From contig NZ_NHRJ02000011.1 of the NCBI RefSeq assembly GCF_002220865.2, forward strand, positions 41,962-105,961: DNA of 64,000 nucleotides. The letters run 5' to 3'. Shown piece by piece: positions 27,460-35,290 of the stretch. Numbering within the stretch: position 1 is the stretch's first letter; each line of letters opens with the position of its first letter. A program made the position numbers and the translations under genes. The DNA comes from Paenibacillus xerothermodurans. GTDB lineage: Bacteria; Bacillota; Bacilli; Paenibacillales; NBRC-103111. The notes under the pieces are model-generated. The model saw only the letters and a list, made by a program, of their open reading frames with translations. It did not search any database and was not told the origin of the DNA.

Positions 27460-28392
27460 ATGAAGCGCAGAATTGGCGTCTTGGTGATGTCCTACGGAAG
27501 TCCGGAAAGCTTAGAGCAAGTAGAGGCCTACTATACCCATATCCGGCGGGGAAATCCACCTACAGCTGAACAGCTAAAAGATCTGACAGATCGTTACGAG
27601 GCGATCGTGGGCGGTGTCTTTCCTCTGAAAGAAAATACCGACAAGCAGGTAAAAGCGTTAGAGGACCGCTTAAACGCGGACCATCCGGAGCTGGCTTTCT
27701 CCTGTTATCAGGGGTTGAAGCACGCAGCTCCTTTTATCGAGGATGGCGTGGAACAGATGGTAAAGGATGGCGTTAAAGAGGCCGTAGGCATTGTATTGGC
27801 ACCTCATTATTCAGTAATGAGCATCGGCGGCTATATTAAACGGGCAGAGGCGAAAGCGGCTGAGCTTGGCTTGCCTATCAAGTTTGTCACAAGCTATCAT
27901 TTGCATCCACGTTTGATACAGGCGTTGTCCGAGCGGGTAACCGACACACTCGCCAGGTTTGGCGACACGCCGAAAGATGAAATTCGAGTGCTGTTCACAG
28001 CCCACAGTCTGCCGGAAAAAATACGGGAGATGGGTGATCCGTATCCGGACCAGCTTATGGAAACGTCACGAGCAATTGCAGGGCAAACCGGAGTCACTAA
28101 CTGGCAGTTTGGTTGGCAAAGTGCAGGACAAACAGGGACGCCGTGGTTAGGCCCGGACATTTTGGACTTGCTGCGCACGGTGAGCAAAGAAGAGCATGTG
28201 AAAAATGTGTTAGTGTGTCCGATCGGTTTCGTATCAGATCATCTTGAAGTGTTGTATGACCTTGATATCGAGGCGAAAAAAACGGCACGTGAGCTTGGGA
28301 TTCATCTGGAGCGTACGCCTTCTCTCAATACGGATCCATTGTATATGGCAACATTGAGTGACGAGGTATATGCTTTGGTTGACGGCAAATGA
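27460..28392 (+). CDS. hemH: Ferrochelatase (coproporphyrin III type expected)
   Basis: Inserts Fe(II) into the macrocycle. The 310-residue monomeric form lacks the C-terminal extension of mitochondrial enzymes and resembles the Gram-positive enzyme, which uses coproporphyrin III (CpfC). The catalytic His is in FTAHSLPEKI, and the acidic partner in GFVSDHLEVLYDLD. It begins 6 bp after hemE behind AGAAAGGGTG. The oxidase that usually follows in Bacillus (hemY) is not here; hemL comes next. Confidence 0.94.
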   Translation: MKRRIGVLVMSYGSPESLEQVEAYYTHIRRGNPPTAEQLKDLTDRYEAIVGGVFPLKENTDKQVKALEDRLNADHPELAFSCYQGLKHAAPFIEDGVEQMVKDGVKEAVGIVLAPHYSVMSIGGYIKRAEAKAAELGLPIKFVTSYHLHPRLIQALSERVTDTLARFGDTPKDEIRVLFTAHSLPEKIREMGDPYPDQLMETSRAIAGQTGVTNWQFGWQSAGQTGTPWLGPDILDLLRTVSKEEHVKNVLVCPIGFVSDHLEVLYDLDIEAKKTARELGIHLERTPSLNTDPLYMATLSDEVYALVDGK

Positions 28393-28511
28393 TGTGATTC
28401 GGCAAATAACTAAGCCTGCTTAGTAGACTGCAATAAAGTGCGCCGATGATTGAATCACGGCAAGCGGTGAGCAGGCCGCAATTCGCAACGGAAGTACAAG
28501 GGGGGATTCAG

Positions 28512-29813
28512 ATGACAAAAAGAGGAACACGGAAGGATGCGCGCTCTGCGCAAGCGTTTCAAGAGGCAAAGCAGCTTATTCCCGGAGGTGTTAACAGTCC
28601 GGTACGCGCGTTTAAGTCGGTCGGATTAACGCCGTTATTCATAGAGAAGGCCGTCGGCTCCAAGGTATACGATATCGATGGTAATGAGTTTATCGATTAC
28701 GTTGGCTCCTGGGGGCCGCTCATTGTAGGGCACTCCCATCCAGAAATTATAGAGCAGCTTAAGGAGACTGCTGAGCTGGGGACGAGCTTCGGGGCGCCAA
28801 CTGAGCTTGAGACCGAAATGGCTCGTCTCGTCATTGATCGAGTGCCATCTATCGAGATGGTTCGCATGGTCAACTCAGGCACGGAGGCGACGATGAGCGC
28901 TTTGAGGTTGGCCAGGGGCTATACGAAACGCTCAAAGATTGTAAAATTCGAAGGTTGTTACCATGGTCATGCCGACTCGCTTCTGATTAAAGCCGGCTCG
29001 GGTGTTGCAACGTTAGGGCTTCCTGACAGCCCAGGTGTTCCTGAAGGTGTTGCTGCTAATACCATTACGGTACCTTATAACGATTTAGAGTCAATCGGGC
29101 TGGCTTTCGAGCGGTTCGGTGAAGAAATCGCCGCAGTCATTGTGGAGCCGGTGGCCGGCAATATGGGCGTAGTTCCGCCTCAACCGGGCTTTTTGCAAGG
29201 ATTGCGCGATCTGACGAGCCGTTACGGCAGCTTGCTCATTTTCGATGAAGTGATGACAGGCTTCCGAGTTGGTTTGCATAGTGCGCAGGGGTTATATGGA
29301 ATTACGCCGGACCTCACCTGTCTCGGTAAAATCATTGGTGGCGGTCTACCGGTCGGCGCATACGGTGGCAAACGGGAGATCATGGAAATGATTGCGCCAA
29401 GCGGTCCGATTTATCAAGCCGGAACATTGTCCGGCAATCCGCTGGCTATGGCGGCCGGCTACACTACTTTGCGGCTGTTGGGTATGCCGGGCGTGTACGA
29501 GGAGCTGGAGCGGAAATCCGCCCGGTTACAAGAGGGCTTCGAGGCCAATGCACGCGAGTTGGGTGTAGCCTCAACGATTAACAGAGTTGGTTCGATGATT
29601 TGTCCGTTCTTCACGGATCAGCGGGTGGTCAATTATGATACCGCCAAAACAGCTGATCTGCAGCGGTTCAACCGTTATTTTGCAGCCATGCTTGATGCAG
29701 GCGTAAGCGTGGCGCCATCGCAATTTGAAGGCATGTTCGTGTCAACTGCCCATACTGACGAAGACATCGAATCAACGATTGATGCGCATCATCAAGCACT
29801 AAAGCAACTATAA
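28512..29813 (+). CDS. hemL: Glutamate-1-semialdehyde 2,1-aminomutase
   Basis: PLP enzyme converting glutamate-1-semialdehyde to 5-aminolevulinate, the step after HemA. The 433-residue protein has the typical [12 protein letters not shown] start, the phosphate-binding [26 protein letters not shown] and the PLP lysine in [20 protein letters not shown] 28512 follows AAGGGGGG. Located 119 bp after hemH, it may belong to the hemE-hemH unit or use its own promoter; none was clear. Confidence 0.96.
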   Translation: MTKRGTRKDARSAQAFQEAKQLIPGGVNSPVRAFKSVGLTPLFIEKAVGSKVYDIDGNEFIDYVGSWGPLIVGHSHPEIIEQLKETAELGTSFGAPTELETEMARLVIDRVPSIEMVRMVNSGTEATMSALRLARGYTKRSKIVKFEGCYHGHADSLLIKAGSGVATLGLPDSPGVPEGVAANTITVPYNDLESIGLAFERFGEEIAAVIVEPVAGNMGVVPPQPGFLQGLRDLTSRYGSLLIFDEVMTGFRVGLHSAQGLYGITPDLTCLGKIIGGGLPVGAYGGKREIMEMIAPSGPIYQAGTLSGNPLAMAAGYTTLRLLGMPGVYEELERKSARLQEGFEANARELGVASTINRVGSMICPFFTDQRVVNYDTAKTADLQRFNRYFAAMLDAGVSVAPSQFEGMFVSTAHTDEDIESTIDAHHQALKQL

Positions 29814-29822
29814 ATGTAACCA

Positions 29823-29855
29823 GACGCCCCTCCCATTGCGGAGAGGCGTTTTGTC
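29823..29855 (+). terminator. Intrinsic terminator of hemL
   Basis: ACGCC-CCTC pairs with GAG-AGGCGT at 29824-29850, followed by TTTTG. Confidence 0.7.
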
Positions 29856-29998
29856 GTTCGCACCATTGGAATGATCGCAAACAATCCTGGCTTCTCCATT
29901 GCCGCTGGCTGCGCGGATGAATGCGGTGAGGTTCAGGCAACGTCCGTTCCCCGTTTCTCGGCACTAGCTGGTGGGATTGGCTGCCGTACAAAAGTTGG

Positions 29999-31603
29999 TT
30001 AGTTTCCGACACTCCCAGGTGCTGCGGGCACAGTAGGCGCAGCTGGTGTGCCAGGCGTTAGCGGCGCGGCTTGCTTTGGCGCGGCAGGCGTGGAGGTGTC
30101 CCGCATTTGCACGGTGCTGCCGCCGCTCGTTGGAGAGCCGCCATCTTGTATGTTGGCGCTGCTGGTAGACGGCGCGCCGGGCAGAGGTGCGTTCGGTTTG
30201 GTGTTCGCTTTCATGTCGTTGTTTTGCGTTGTGTCATCACCGTCAGGCTTGGCCGGCACCGTTTTGCTGCCGCTGGGTGCCTGGGTGGCTGCATCGGTAG
30301 ACGATTTCTCTTCGCTTGCATCTGTCGGCACTGTCTTAGGTGCGGTCGATTCCTTCTTGTTAGTTTCAGCAGATGACTTATTCGTCACCGCCGGCTTCGT
30401 TGCGGAGCTGCCGGTGGAAGGCACAGCCGGCCCATCGGGCGCGGTTGTTTCCCGCTTGCCTGGTGTCGTCGGATTGTTTTTTTGCTTCGTCTTCTTTTCA
30501 GCTTGCTCCTGCAAAAACTCAGGATGGTCATGCGCGCCACCGGCATCAATTTTGTCTATTCCGTCCCATACCCGAAGAGCTCTCACTTCTTCTGGGCGAT
30601 CGTACACAAGGAAAGCTGAAGGCAGGCGGCGCTCGCCATAGCGGCTGGAAGGCTTTGTAATCAGTTCACCGCCAACGACCATTTCTGAAGAGGCGCCTCC
30701 GTCCAAAAAGCCTGCATTCACAGCGCCCTCTTGCAGAAAGAGGGTCTGTACTTCTTTGAGTGTCGCGCCAACGCTATGCGCTTGCCGTCCGTCGATGATG
30801 ATGAAGATGACAGTTCCATCGGCCTTTTGTCCCACCGCGGTGCGTGGAGCGCGGCTCGGGTCGGTGATCGGCAGCGGTTTCCCATTAGCGATTACACGAG
30901 GATAAAAGGAAGCGGCTTCGGAGATGCCCATGTCTCTCAGTTCGAACATATCATACTTCCCTATAACCAAAGTGCCGTCCTTGGTGAAGCCTACAATGTG
31001 TTGCTTAATGCTGCCGTCCTGGTCAGTGAAGATGATTTCTCCACCCGAGATGATCGCACCCAGCGCCGCGAAACCGTTTCCGAGTCCTTCCGGGTCACCG
31101 AAGCCGCCTCCGTTTACACCGGCAACAGCGCCCGTGCGTTTGACCATGGAGGTGATTCTCTCGCCCTCACCGGGCTTCGATGGCGTCATGACGCGGATCG
31201 ACGTCGGATCGAAGACATACATCTTTTTGCCTTTCCACAGCTTGCCGGAAATATCCTCTACCTTAATGAGCTCGTCAATTGAGCGCTCGCGCTCGTGCTG
31301 CTTGTGTGTGATAAGTCCCATGTCTTGTTTTTCTTGTGCGTTTTCTTCCACTTCTAAATGCATTTTGCGCACCAATTCATCGCGCTGTGCAGCTCCTACA
31401 AAAATCCATGCCCATTCGCGGTGCTGAGTGATAATCACAGAGTGGGCCAGCCAAAGACGAATGTCCGTGCCCGGCGGCGTCATGAACAAGAAGCTGGAGG
31501 CCATGAAGCCAAGAACAGCTGCGAGCAATAATGACCGTTTTAGCCAGCTCCAGTACCGAAGGTGTTGACTGGCTGTATTGAATAATTGTAAAGCAGTGCT
31601 CAA
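29999..31603 (-). CDS. Phosphodiester glycosidase family protein with long disordered tail
   Basis: Predicted surface protein of 534 residues. An N-terminal helix (LLLAAVLGFMASSFLFM) anchors it. Residues of about 90-350 form a NAGPA/DUF2233-type phosphodiester glycosidase domain, with GVNGGGFGD, PRTAVGQKADGTVIFIIIDGR (in parts) and FLDGGASSEMVV. The last 180 residues are low-complexity Pro/Thr/Ala/Ser/Lys-rich and probably disordered, perhaps spanning the wall. The start is TTG behind AGGAG. Substrate unknown; family members act on phosphodiester-linked sugars or are linked to exopolysaccharide. Confidence 0.85.
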   Translation of the reverse strand: MSTALQLFNTASQHLRYWSWLKRSLLLAAVLGFMASSFLFMTPPGTDIRLWLAHSVIITQHREWAWIFVGAAQRDELVRKMHLEVEENAQEKQDMGLITHKQHERERSIDELIKVEDISGKLWKGKKMYVFDPTSIRVMTPSKPGEGERITSMVKRTGAVAGVNGGGFGDPEGLGNGFAALGAIISGGEIIFTDQDGSIKQHIVGFTKDGTLVIGKYDMFELRDMGISEAASFYPRVIANGKPLPITDPSRAPRTAVGQKADGTVIFIIIDGRQAHSVGATLKEVQTLFLQEGAVNAGFLDGGASSEMVVGGELITKPSSRYGERRLPSAFLVYDRPEEVRALRVWDGIDKIDAGGAHDHPEFLQEQAEKKTKQKNNPTTPGKRETTAPDGPAVPSTGSSATKPAVTNKSSAETNKKESTAPKTVPTDASEEKSSTDAATQAPSGSKTVPAKPDGDDTTQNNDMKANTKPNAPLPGAPSTSSANIQDGGSPTSGGSTVQMRDTSTPAAPKQAAPLTPGTPAAPTVPAAPGSVGN

Positions 31604-31676
31604 TATATTTCACTCCTGGGCTTTTAGTGTCAACTGCAGCGGATATTTCAGCCAAATCTTGTTTATTTTACCATAG

Positions 31677-31697
31677 AATCTATTGGTTTAATAGATT
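31677..31697. repeat. Perfect inverted repeat, possible operator
   Basis: AATCTATT and AATAGATT are perfect 8-bp arms separated by GGTTT. On the minus strand it overlaps the spacer and -35 region of the glycosidase promoter candidate, where a repressor would act. Confidence 0.45.
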
Positions 31698-31732
31698 AGC
31701 AAGCATTGGAAAGTGCTATAAATTCAGCTTTT

Positions 31733-31761
31733 TTGAGGTCCAATGCGGTTTTTGTTAAAAT
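31733..31761 (+). promoter_or_regulatory. Putative sigma-A promoter of the pseudouridine synthase gene
   Basis: TTGAGG (31733-31738), 17-bp spacer, TAAAAT (31756-31761). The leader would be about 180 nt. Confidence 0.5.
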
Positions 31762-31946
31762 GAAGAAACTTAACGCGCGTCTTTTGCAGCGGCCCGGTCG
31801 ACTAGAAGTGGAGTAAGACGTTGTGAATCGATACACGTTGTATGGTACTACATTGGAAATGGCGGTGGTTATGTTTGCCTTTTGTCCTGTGTCTGGCCGG
31901 CATAGTGTGATATGGTCTGTGCTATTACAAAAAGGAGCGGAAATAG

Positions 31947-32825
31947 ATGCTGTCGTGGCAAAAAAAAGGTGAATGGCTGGAGCTCGTACTGCCTGAAACA
32001 TTGGAGTCGGCGCAAGAATTGAAGAAATACATTCATATCTCCGACGGTTATTTGTCGAAGTTGAAGAATTCCGGCGGTCTAGCGATGAAAGGTACACGTG
32101 CCAGGCTCCGTCTGTTCCCAAATGAATCCCTACAAGATATGACGGACTGGTATCCGCTAGAAGTGCTTTTTGAGGATGATTTTTGCCTCGTTGCAAACAA
32201 GCCGGCGTCGATGAAGGTGCACGGGGACGGTCAACAAGACCGGTGCGGGAAGAGCACGTTGGCGGATGCGGTGGCTTCATACTATGCAGTTACAGGCCAG
32301 CACTGCAAAGTGCGCCACATTCATCGGCTCGATGAGAATACGACCGGACCTGTGCTCTATGCAAAGCACGAATGGTCACAGCTTGTGCTGGATGAGGCGA
32401 TGCGGAGCAAAAGTATAGAACGTACGTATGTGGCTCTGGTAGAGGGCCATCCGGCTGTACAGTCGGGTATCATCGATGCGCCGATCGGAAGAGACCGTCA
32501 TCATGCATCACGGCGCCGGGCTTCGCAGAGCGGGGAACATGCCGTGACACACTACGAAGTGGTGGAGCACCTTAAGGATGCCGCACTGATGCGGCTGCGG
32601 CTGGAGACGGGAAGGACACACCAAATCCGCGTCCATCTGAGCCATATAGGCCATCCAATCGTGGGCGATGCCTTGTATGGAGGAGCACTCGATCGGTTCA
32701 CAAGGCAAGCACTGCACGGTGAAAAGCTGTCGTTTGCTCATCCGTTGACCGGACGCCGGGAAGAGGTTGGTGCGCCTTGGCCGGCAGATATGTTGCAGTT
32801 GTATACAGCGCTGCAAAAAATATAG
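31947..32825 (+). CDS. RluA-family RNA pseudouridine synthase
   Basis: Isomerises uridine to pseudouridine in rRNA or tRNA. The 292-residue protein has a short N-terminal region and the catalytic domain with HIHRLDENTTG, where the Asp is the nucleophile, then GRTHQIRVHLSHIGHPIVGD, both diagnostic for the RluA/RluD subfamily. The usual TSG after the catalytic loop is TTG (Thr-Thr-Gly) here. The start follows AAAAAGGAGCGG. The target site cannot be deduced. It precedes spoVID but is separated from it by a terminator. Confidence 0.93.
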   Translation: MLSWQKKGEWLELVLPETLESAQELKKYIHISDGYLSKLKNSGGLAMKGTRARLRLFPNESLQDMTDWYPLEVLFEDDFCLVANKPASMKVHGDGQQDRCGKSTLADAVASYYAVTGQHCKVRHIHRLDENTTGPVLYAKHEWSQLVLDEAMRSKSIERTYVALVEGHPAVQSGIIDAPIGRDRHHASRRRASQSGEHAVTHYEVVEHLKDAALMRLRLETGRTHQIRVHLSHIGHPIVGDALYGGALDRFTRQALHGEKLSFAHPLTGRREEVGAPWPADMLQLYTALQKI

Positions 32826-32854
32826 TCATGCTGCTTCCCCACAAACCATATAAA
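32825..32854 (+). promoter_or_regulatory. Putative sigma-E promoter of spoVID
   Basis: GTCATGCT (32825-32832), 14-bp spacer, CATATAAA (32847-32854): six of eight bases each against GTCATATT and CATACAAT, with normal spacing. B. subtilis spoVID is sigma-E dependent. A terminator-like hairpin begins only a few bases after the expected start point, which complicates the assignment. Confidence 0.45.
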
Positions 32855-32866
32855 TTATAGACGGCG

Positions 32867-32896
32867 AAACTGATCATCCGACTGATTCGGTTTTTT
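32867..32896 (+). terminator. Intrinsic terminator after the pseudouridine synthase gene
   Basis: AAACTGATCA (32867-32876) pairs with TGATTCGGTTT (one bulge, one wobble), followed by TTT. It lies inside the would-be leader of spoVID if the sigma-E candidate is used. Confidence 0.6.
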
Positions 32897-32919
32897 AGCA
32901 TAGTTTGTGGAGGGAGGAC

Positions 32920-34644
32920 ATGACATTGGCGGAGCAGCAAGGTGGATTACGTTTTGATATTTATGAACGAGTGCATTTGTCAGACGGAGTCGCTGGCATT
33001 AAGGAGCTGGAAGAATTGGAGCTCATGCCGCATATCCAAGTGTTACCGCAGGGCGAGCAGGCTTTGCTGAGAGGCAATCTGCTATTAACAGGCACATACC
33101 TAGACGAGCAGGATATAATGCACCGGACATTGGAGCATCTCATTCCGGTTGAAATAACGCTCCCCATGAACAGGGTACATCGGGTTGAAGACATCGCGGT
33201 GGAAATCGAAAATTTTGATGTTGACTTGTTATCTGCGCGCAGTTTGAACATAACGGGTGTGTTGTCTCTGCACGGACTGGAGGTAGTCAACTTCGGCGCC
33301 TCTGAGCAATGGGCTGAGATGGAAGACGAGGTTGTGTTTGTGCATGAAGCGCCGCAGCCGGCACACGCTAACCGGCGAACCCCTGACGCTGCTGACAGCG
33401 AGGCACCCCTGACTGCAGCACAAATGCACAACGCGAACGACGATCCGAGCGCCAATGTCAGCTTTGGACAAGCGGAGCAGACGCTGGCGAAGGCTGAATT
33501 GGCAAACGTGAAACCGGTGCCTGCCCCACCGACAGAGACTGCTGCGCAGAAGACTGTGACACAGGAGCAGCACACATTGCAACCATCTCAGTCAGAAGTA
33601 ACATCTGTGCCTAGATCGGAGCCCGAACCCGAGTCCCTATCGGCACCGACAGTTCAGGAAACAGCATCTGATGCCAAAGTATCGGCCGTCCAGACTTGGT
33701 CCGTGCCAATACCATCCGCATCGGATACAACAGTTGTATCCACAGCAGCGGAAGCCGAGCCTGACACCGCGTCCAATCCAGCCGCATCCGAAATCGCTTC
33801 TGCGCCGACAGCTGCACCGAAAGCGGAGGAGCCGGAGTCTCTGCCGGCCAGTTCCATACCCGACACCCGCTTGGCAGCCAGTGCGTCGGTGCCAGAACAA
33901 CTTCCTGCTGCCCAACATGACGTTGCATCTGCACAGTTACGACGTGAGCAGGCAGAGGCCGGCGATATACGGTCAGAGAAAACCGTGAGCGATCAAAAGA
34001 AAAGTGTCCACGCTGAGGAGGCAGAGGATACCCCCAGTGGTGCCGTGCAGAGTGTCGACAGGCCGGACAATGATCGACCGGAAGAGCCGGCCCAGGGGAG
34101 CTTTGCTACCCAGTCGACCGACAGTGAAGATCAGACGACTGACGTTCAGCAGGCCAATGCGGACATAGTCGAGCCGGAGCCGGCGAATCCACAGGCCGAG
34201 GCATTTGCCGACACTGCAGCGGTGCCGGTGAACGCGGAGACCTCGGAACCCGCCACCATCCAGCCGGACCACAAGAAAGATCTGAAAATTGCTTTTGCCG
34301 GCAAGCAGCCGGAAAACGACTCGGCTGTTGGTTCCGCCGGATTTACCTCTCTGCTGCAGAGCCAGCACAGCGTCCACACAGAGGCAAAAGAGCCTGAGGC
34401 GCAAGCGCCTGCCGATGCTCAACCGCCTGGAAAGGGCGAAAAGCTGGAATGGAAAAAGCTGCTGCTCAGTTCGAACAAAGAGCAGAACGAGTTCCGCCGC
34501 ATCAGGCTGTGCATCGTACAAAAGGAAGAGACCCTGGAATCAATCGCGAAGCGATATGATCTCAATCCACGCGAAATCGCACTGTTGAACCGGCTCGGGG
34601 ACAACGACGTGATCGCGGGCCAAATTGTGTACATCCCACAGTGA
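32920..34644 (+). CDS. spoVID: Stage VI sporulation protein D (spore coat morphogenesis)
   Basis: Spore-encasement protein that recruits coat proteins to the forespore surface in the mother cell. The 574-residue protein has an N-terminal beta-rich domain (about 1-135, LRFDIYERVHLSDGV, ALLRGNLLLTGTY), a long acidic Pro/Ala/Glu/Ser-rich disordered middle (about 145-490) and one C-terminal LysM domain (about 527-574, IVQKEETLESIAKRYDL). This is the SpoVID layout; in B. subtilis SpoVID binds SafA, and a SafA-like gene lies at the end of this window. ATG 32920 follows GGAGGGAGG. Confidence 0.88.
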   Translation: MTLAEQQGGLRFDIYERVHLSDGVAGIKELEELELMPHIQVLPQGEQALLRGNLLLTGTYLDEQDIMHRTLEHLIPVEITLPMNRVHRVEDIAVEIENFDVDLLSARSLNITGVLSLHGLEVVNFGASEQWAEMEDEVVFVHEAPQPAHANRRTPDAADSEAPLTAAQMHNANDDPSANVSFGQAEQTLAKAELANVKPVPAPPTETAAQKTVTQEQHTLQPSQSEVTSVPRSEPEPESLSAPTVQETASDAKVSAVQTWSVPIPSASDTTVVSTAAEAEPDTASNPAASEIASAPTAAPKAEEPESLPASSIPDTRLAASASVPEQLPAAQHDVASAQLRREQAEAGDIRSEKTVSDQKKSVHAEEAEDTPSGAVQSVDRPDNDRPEEPAQGSFATQSTDSEDQTTDVQQANADIVEPEPANPQAEAFADTAAVPVNAETSEPATIQPDHKKDLKIAFAGKQPENDSAVGSAGFTSLLQSQHSVHTEAKEPEAQAPADAQPPGKGEKLEWKKLLLSSNKEQNEFRRIRLCIVQKEETLESIAKRYDLNPREIALLNRLGDNDVIAGQIVYIPQ

Positions 34645-34668
34645 CACTTCGATTAATGCTCATACTTG

Positions 34669-34713
34669 GCACCCTAAATCAGCCTGGCAGCGGGTTTGAT
34701 TAGGGTGCGTTTT
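34669..34713 (+). terminator. Intrinsic terminator of spoVID
   Basis: GCACCCTAAATCA (34669-34681) pairs with TGATTAGGGTGC (34697-34708; one bulge), then GTTTTGG. Confidence 0.75.
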
Positions 34714-34754
34714 GGTAATAATAGGACATAACACGCTCATGGGCGTAATCCGTA

Positions 34755-34783
34755 TTGACTCTAGGGTTAATGTTGTTTATCAT
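34755..34783 (+). promoter_or_regulatory. Sigma-A promoter of valS
   Basis: TTGACT (34755-34760), 17-bp spacer, TATCAT (34778-34783), directly upstream of the T-box leader. Confidence 0.65.
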
Positions 34784-34789
34784 AGGAAT

Positions 34790-35143
34790 AATGAAAAGGT
34801 TGAATAACTTGGAGAGGGAATAGTAGGCAGCCAACCCACAAGAGAGCGGAACTGCAGCGCTGAGAGGTTCTGTTGGATGTAACTCGCCGAAGTCGCCCTG
34901 GAGTTGCAATGTTCACATGCCTGGAACAAAGCCGCCACCCCGCTTTTCAACGGAGTATGGCGGATGCGTTGAGGCATCTAGACATTGCCGGCCACAGCCG
35001 TTATCTGTCGAAGTGCCGCAGGGCTCTCGTTTCACGTCATCTTAGCACCAGCCGTATCAGGTTGGATGTGACGAGCCGGTGCGGAATAAAGGTGGTACCA
35101 CGGAAGTCTATCCTTTCGTCCTTTGAGGCGGAAGGATTTTTGT
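34790..35143 (+). promoter_or_regulatory. Valine T-box leader of valS
   Basis: tRNA-sensing leader that lets transcription proceed when tRNA-Val is uncharged. In Stem I, AGTA (34822-34825) followed by GGC pairs opposite GCC-GAA (34886-34891), and the specifier triplet GTC (34892-34894), a valine codon, follows directly. The T-box sequence with the tRNA-tail-binding TGGTACC lies at about 35085-35103. The terminator arms are ATCCTT (35110-35115) and AAGGAT (35132-35137) with a T-run. The leader is followed by a further 150-nt spacer before valS. Confidence 0.9.
35110..35143 (+). terminator. T-box regulated terminator
   Basis: ATCCTT/AAGGAT with an inner partly paired CGTCCT/GAGGCG, followed by TTTTTGTT. 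The antiterminator would use the upstream TGGTACCACGG strand. Confidence 0.8.
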
Positions 35144-35290
35144 TGTTTATACGATATTTGGAAGAAGATGTAAGCGGAGCAAAAGTCTGTGTTAATGCAG
35201 TGGTGAGACCCGCGCTCAGCTTTGCGATAACCCGCGATGAAATTTCAGTCGCGATTACACTAAAAGCAACGATAAATGGAGGAACGTATA

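Larger units (their letters stand above)
31604..31946. other. 343-bp divergent intergenic region with inverted repeat
   Basis: Separates the minus-strand glycosidase from the + strand pseudouridine synthase. It contains an 8-bp inverted repeat (31677-31697), a minus-strand extended -10 (complement of 31665-31670 with upstream TG) and a + strand promoter at 31733-31761. The + strand leader of about 180 nt holds nothing I recognise. Confidence 0.5.
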
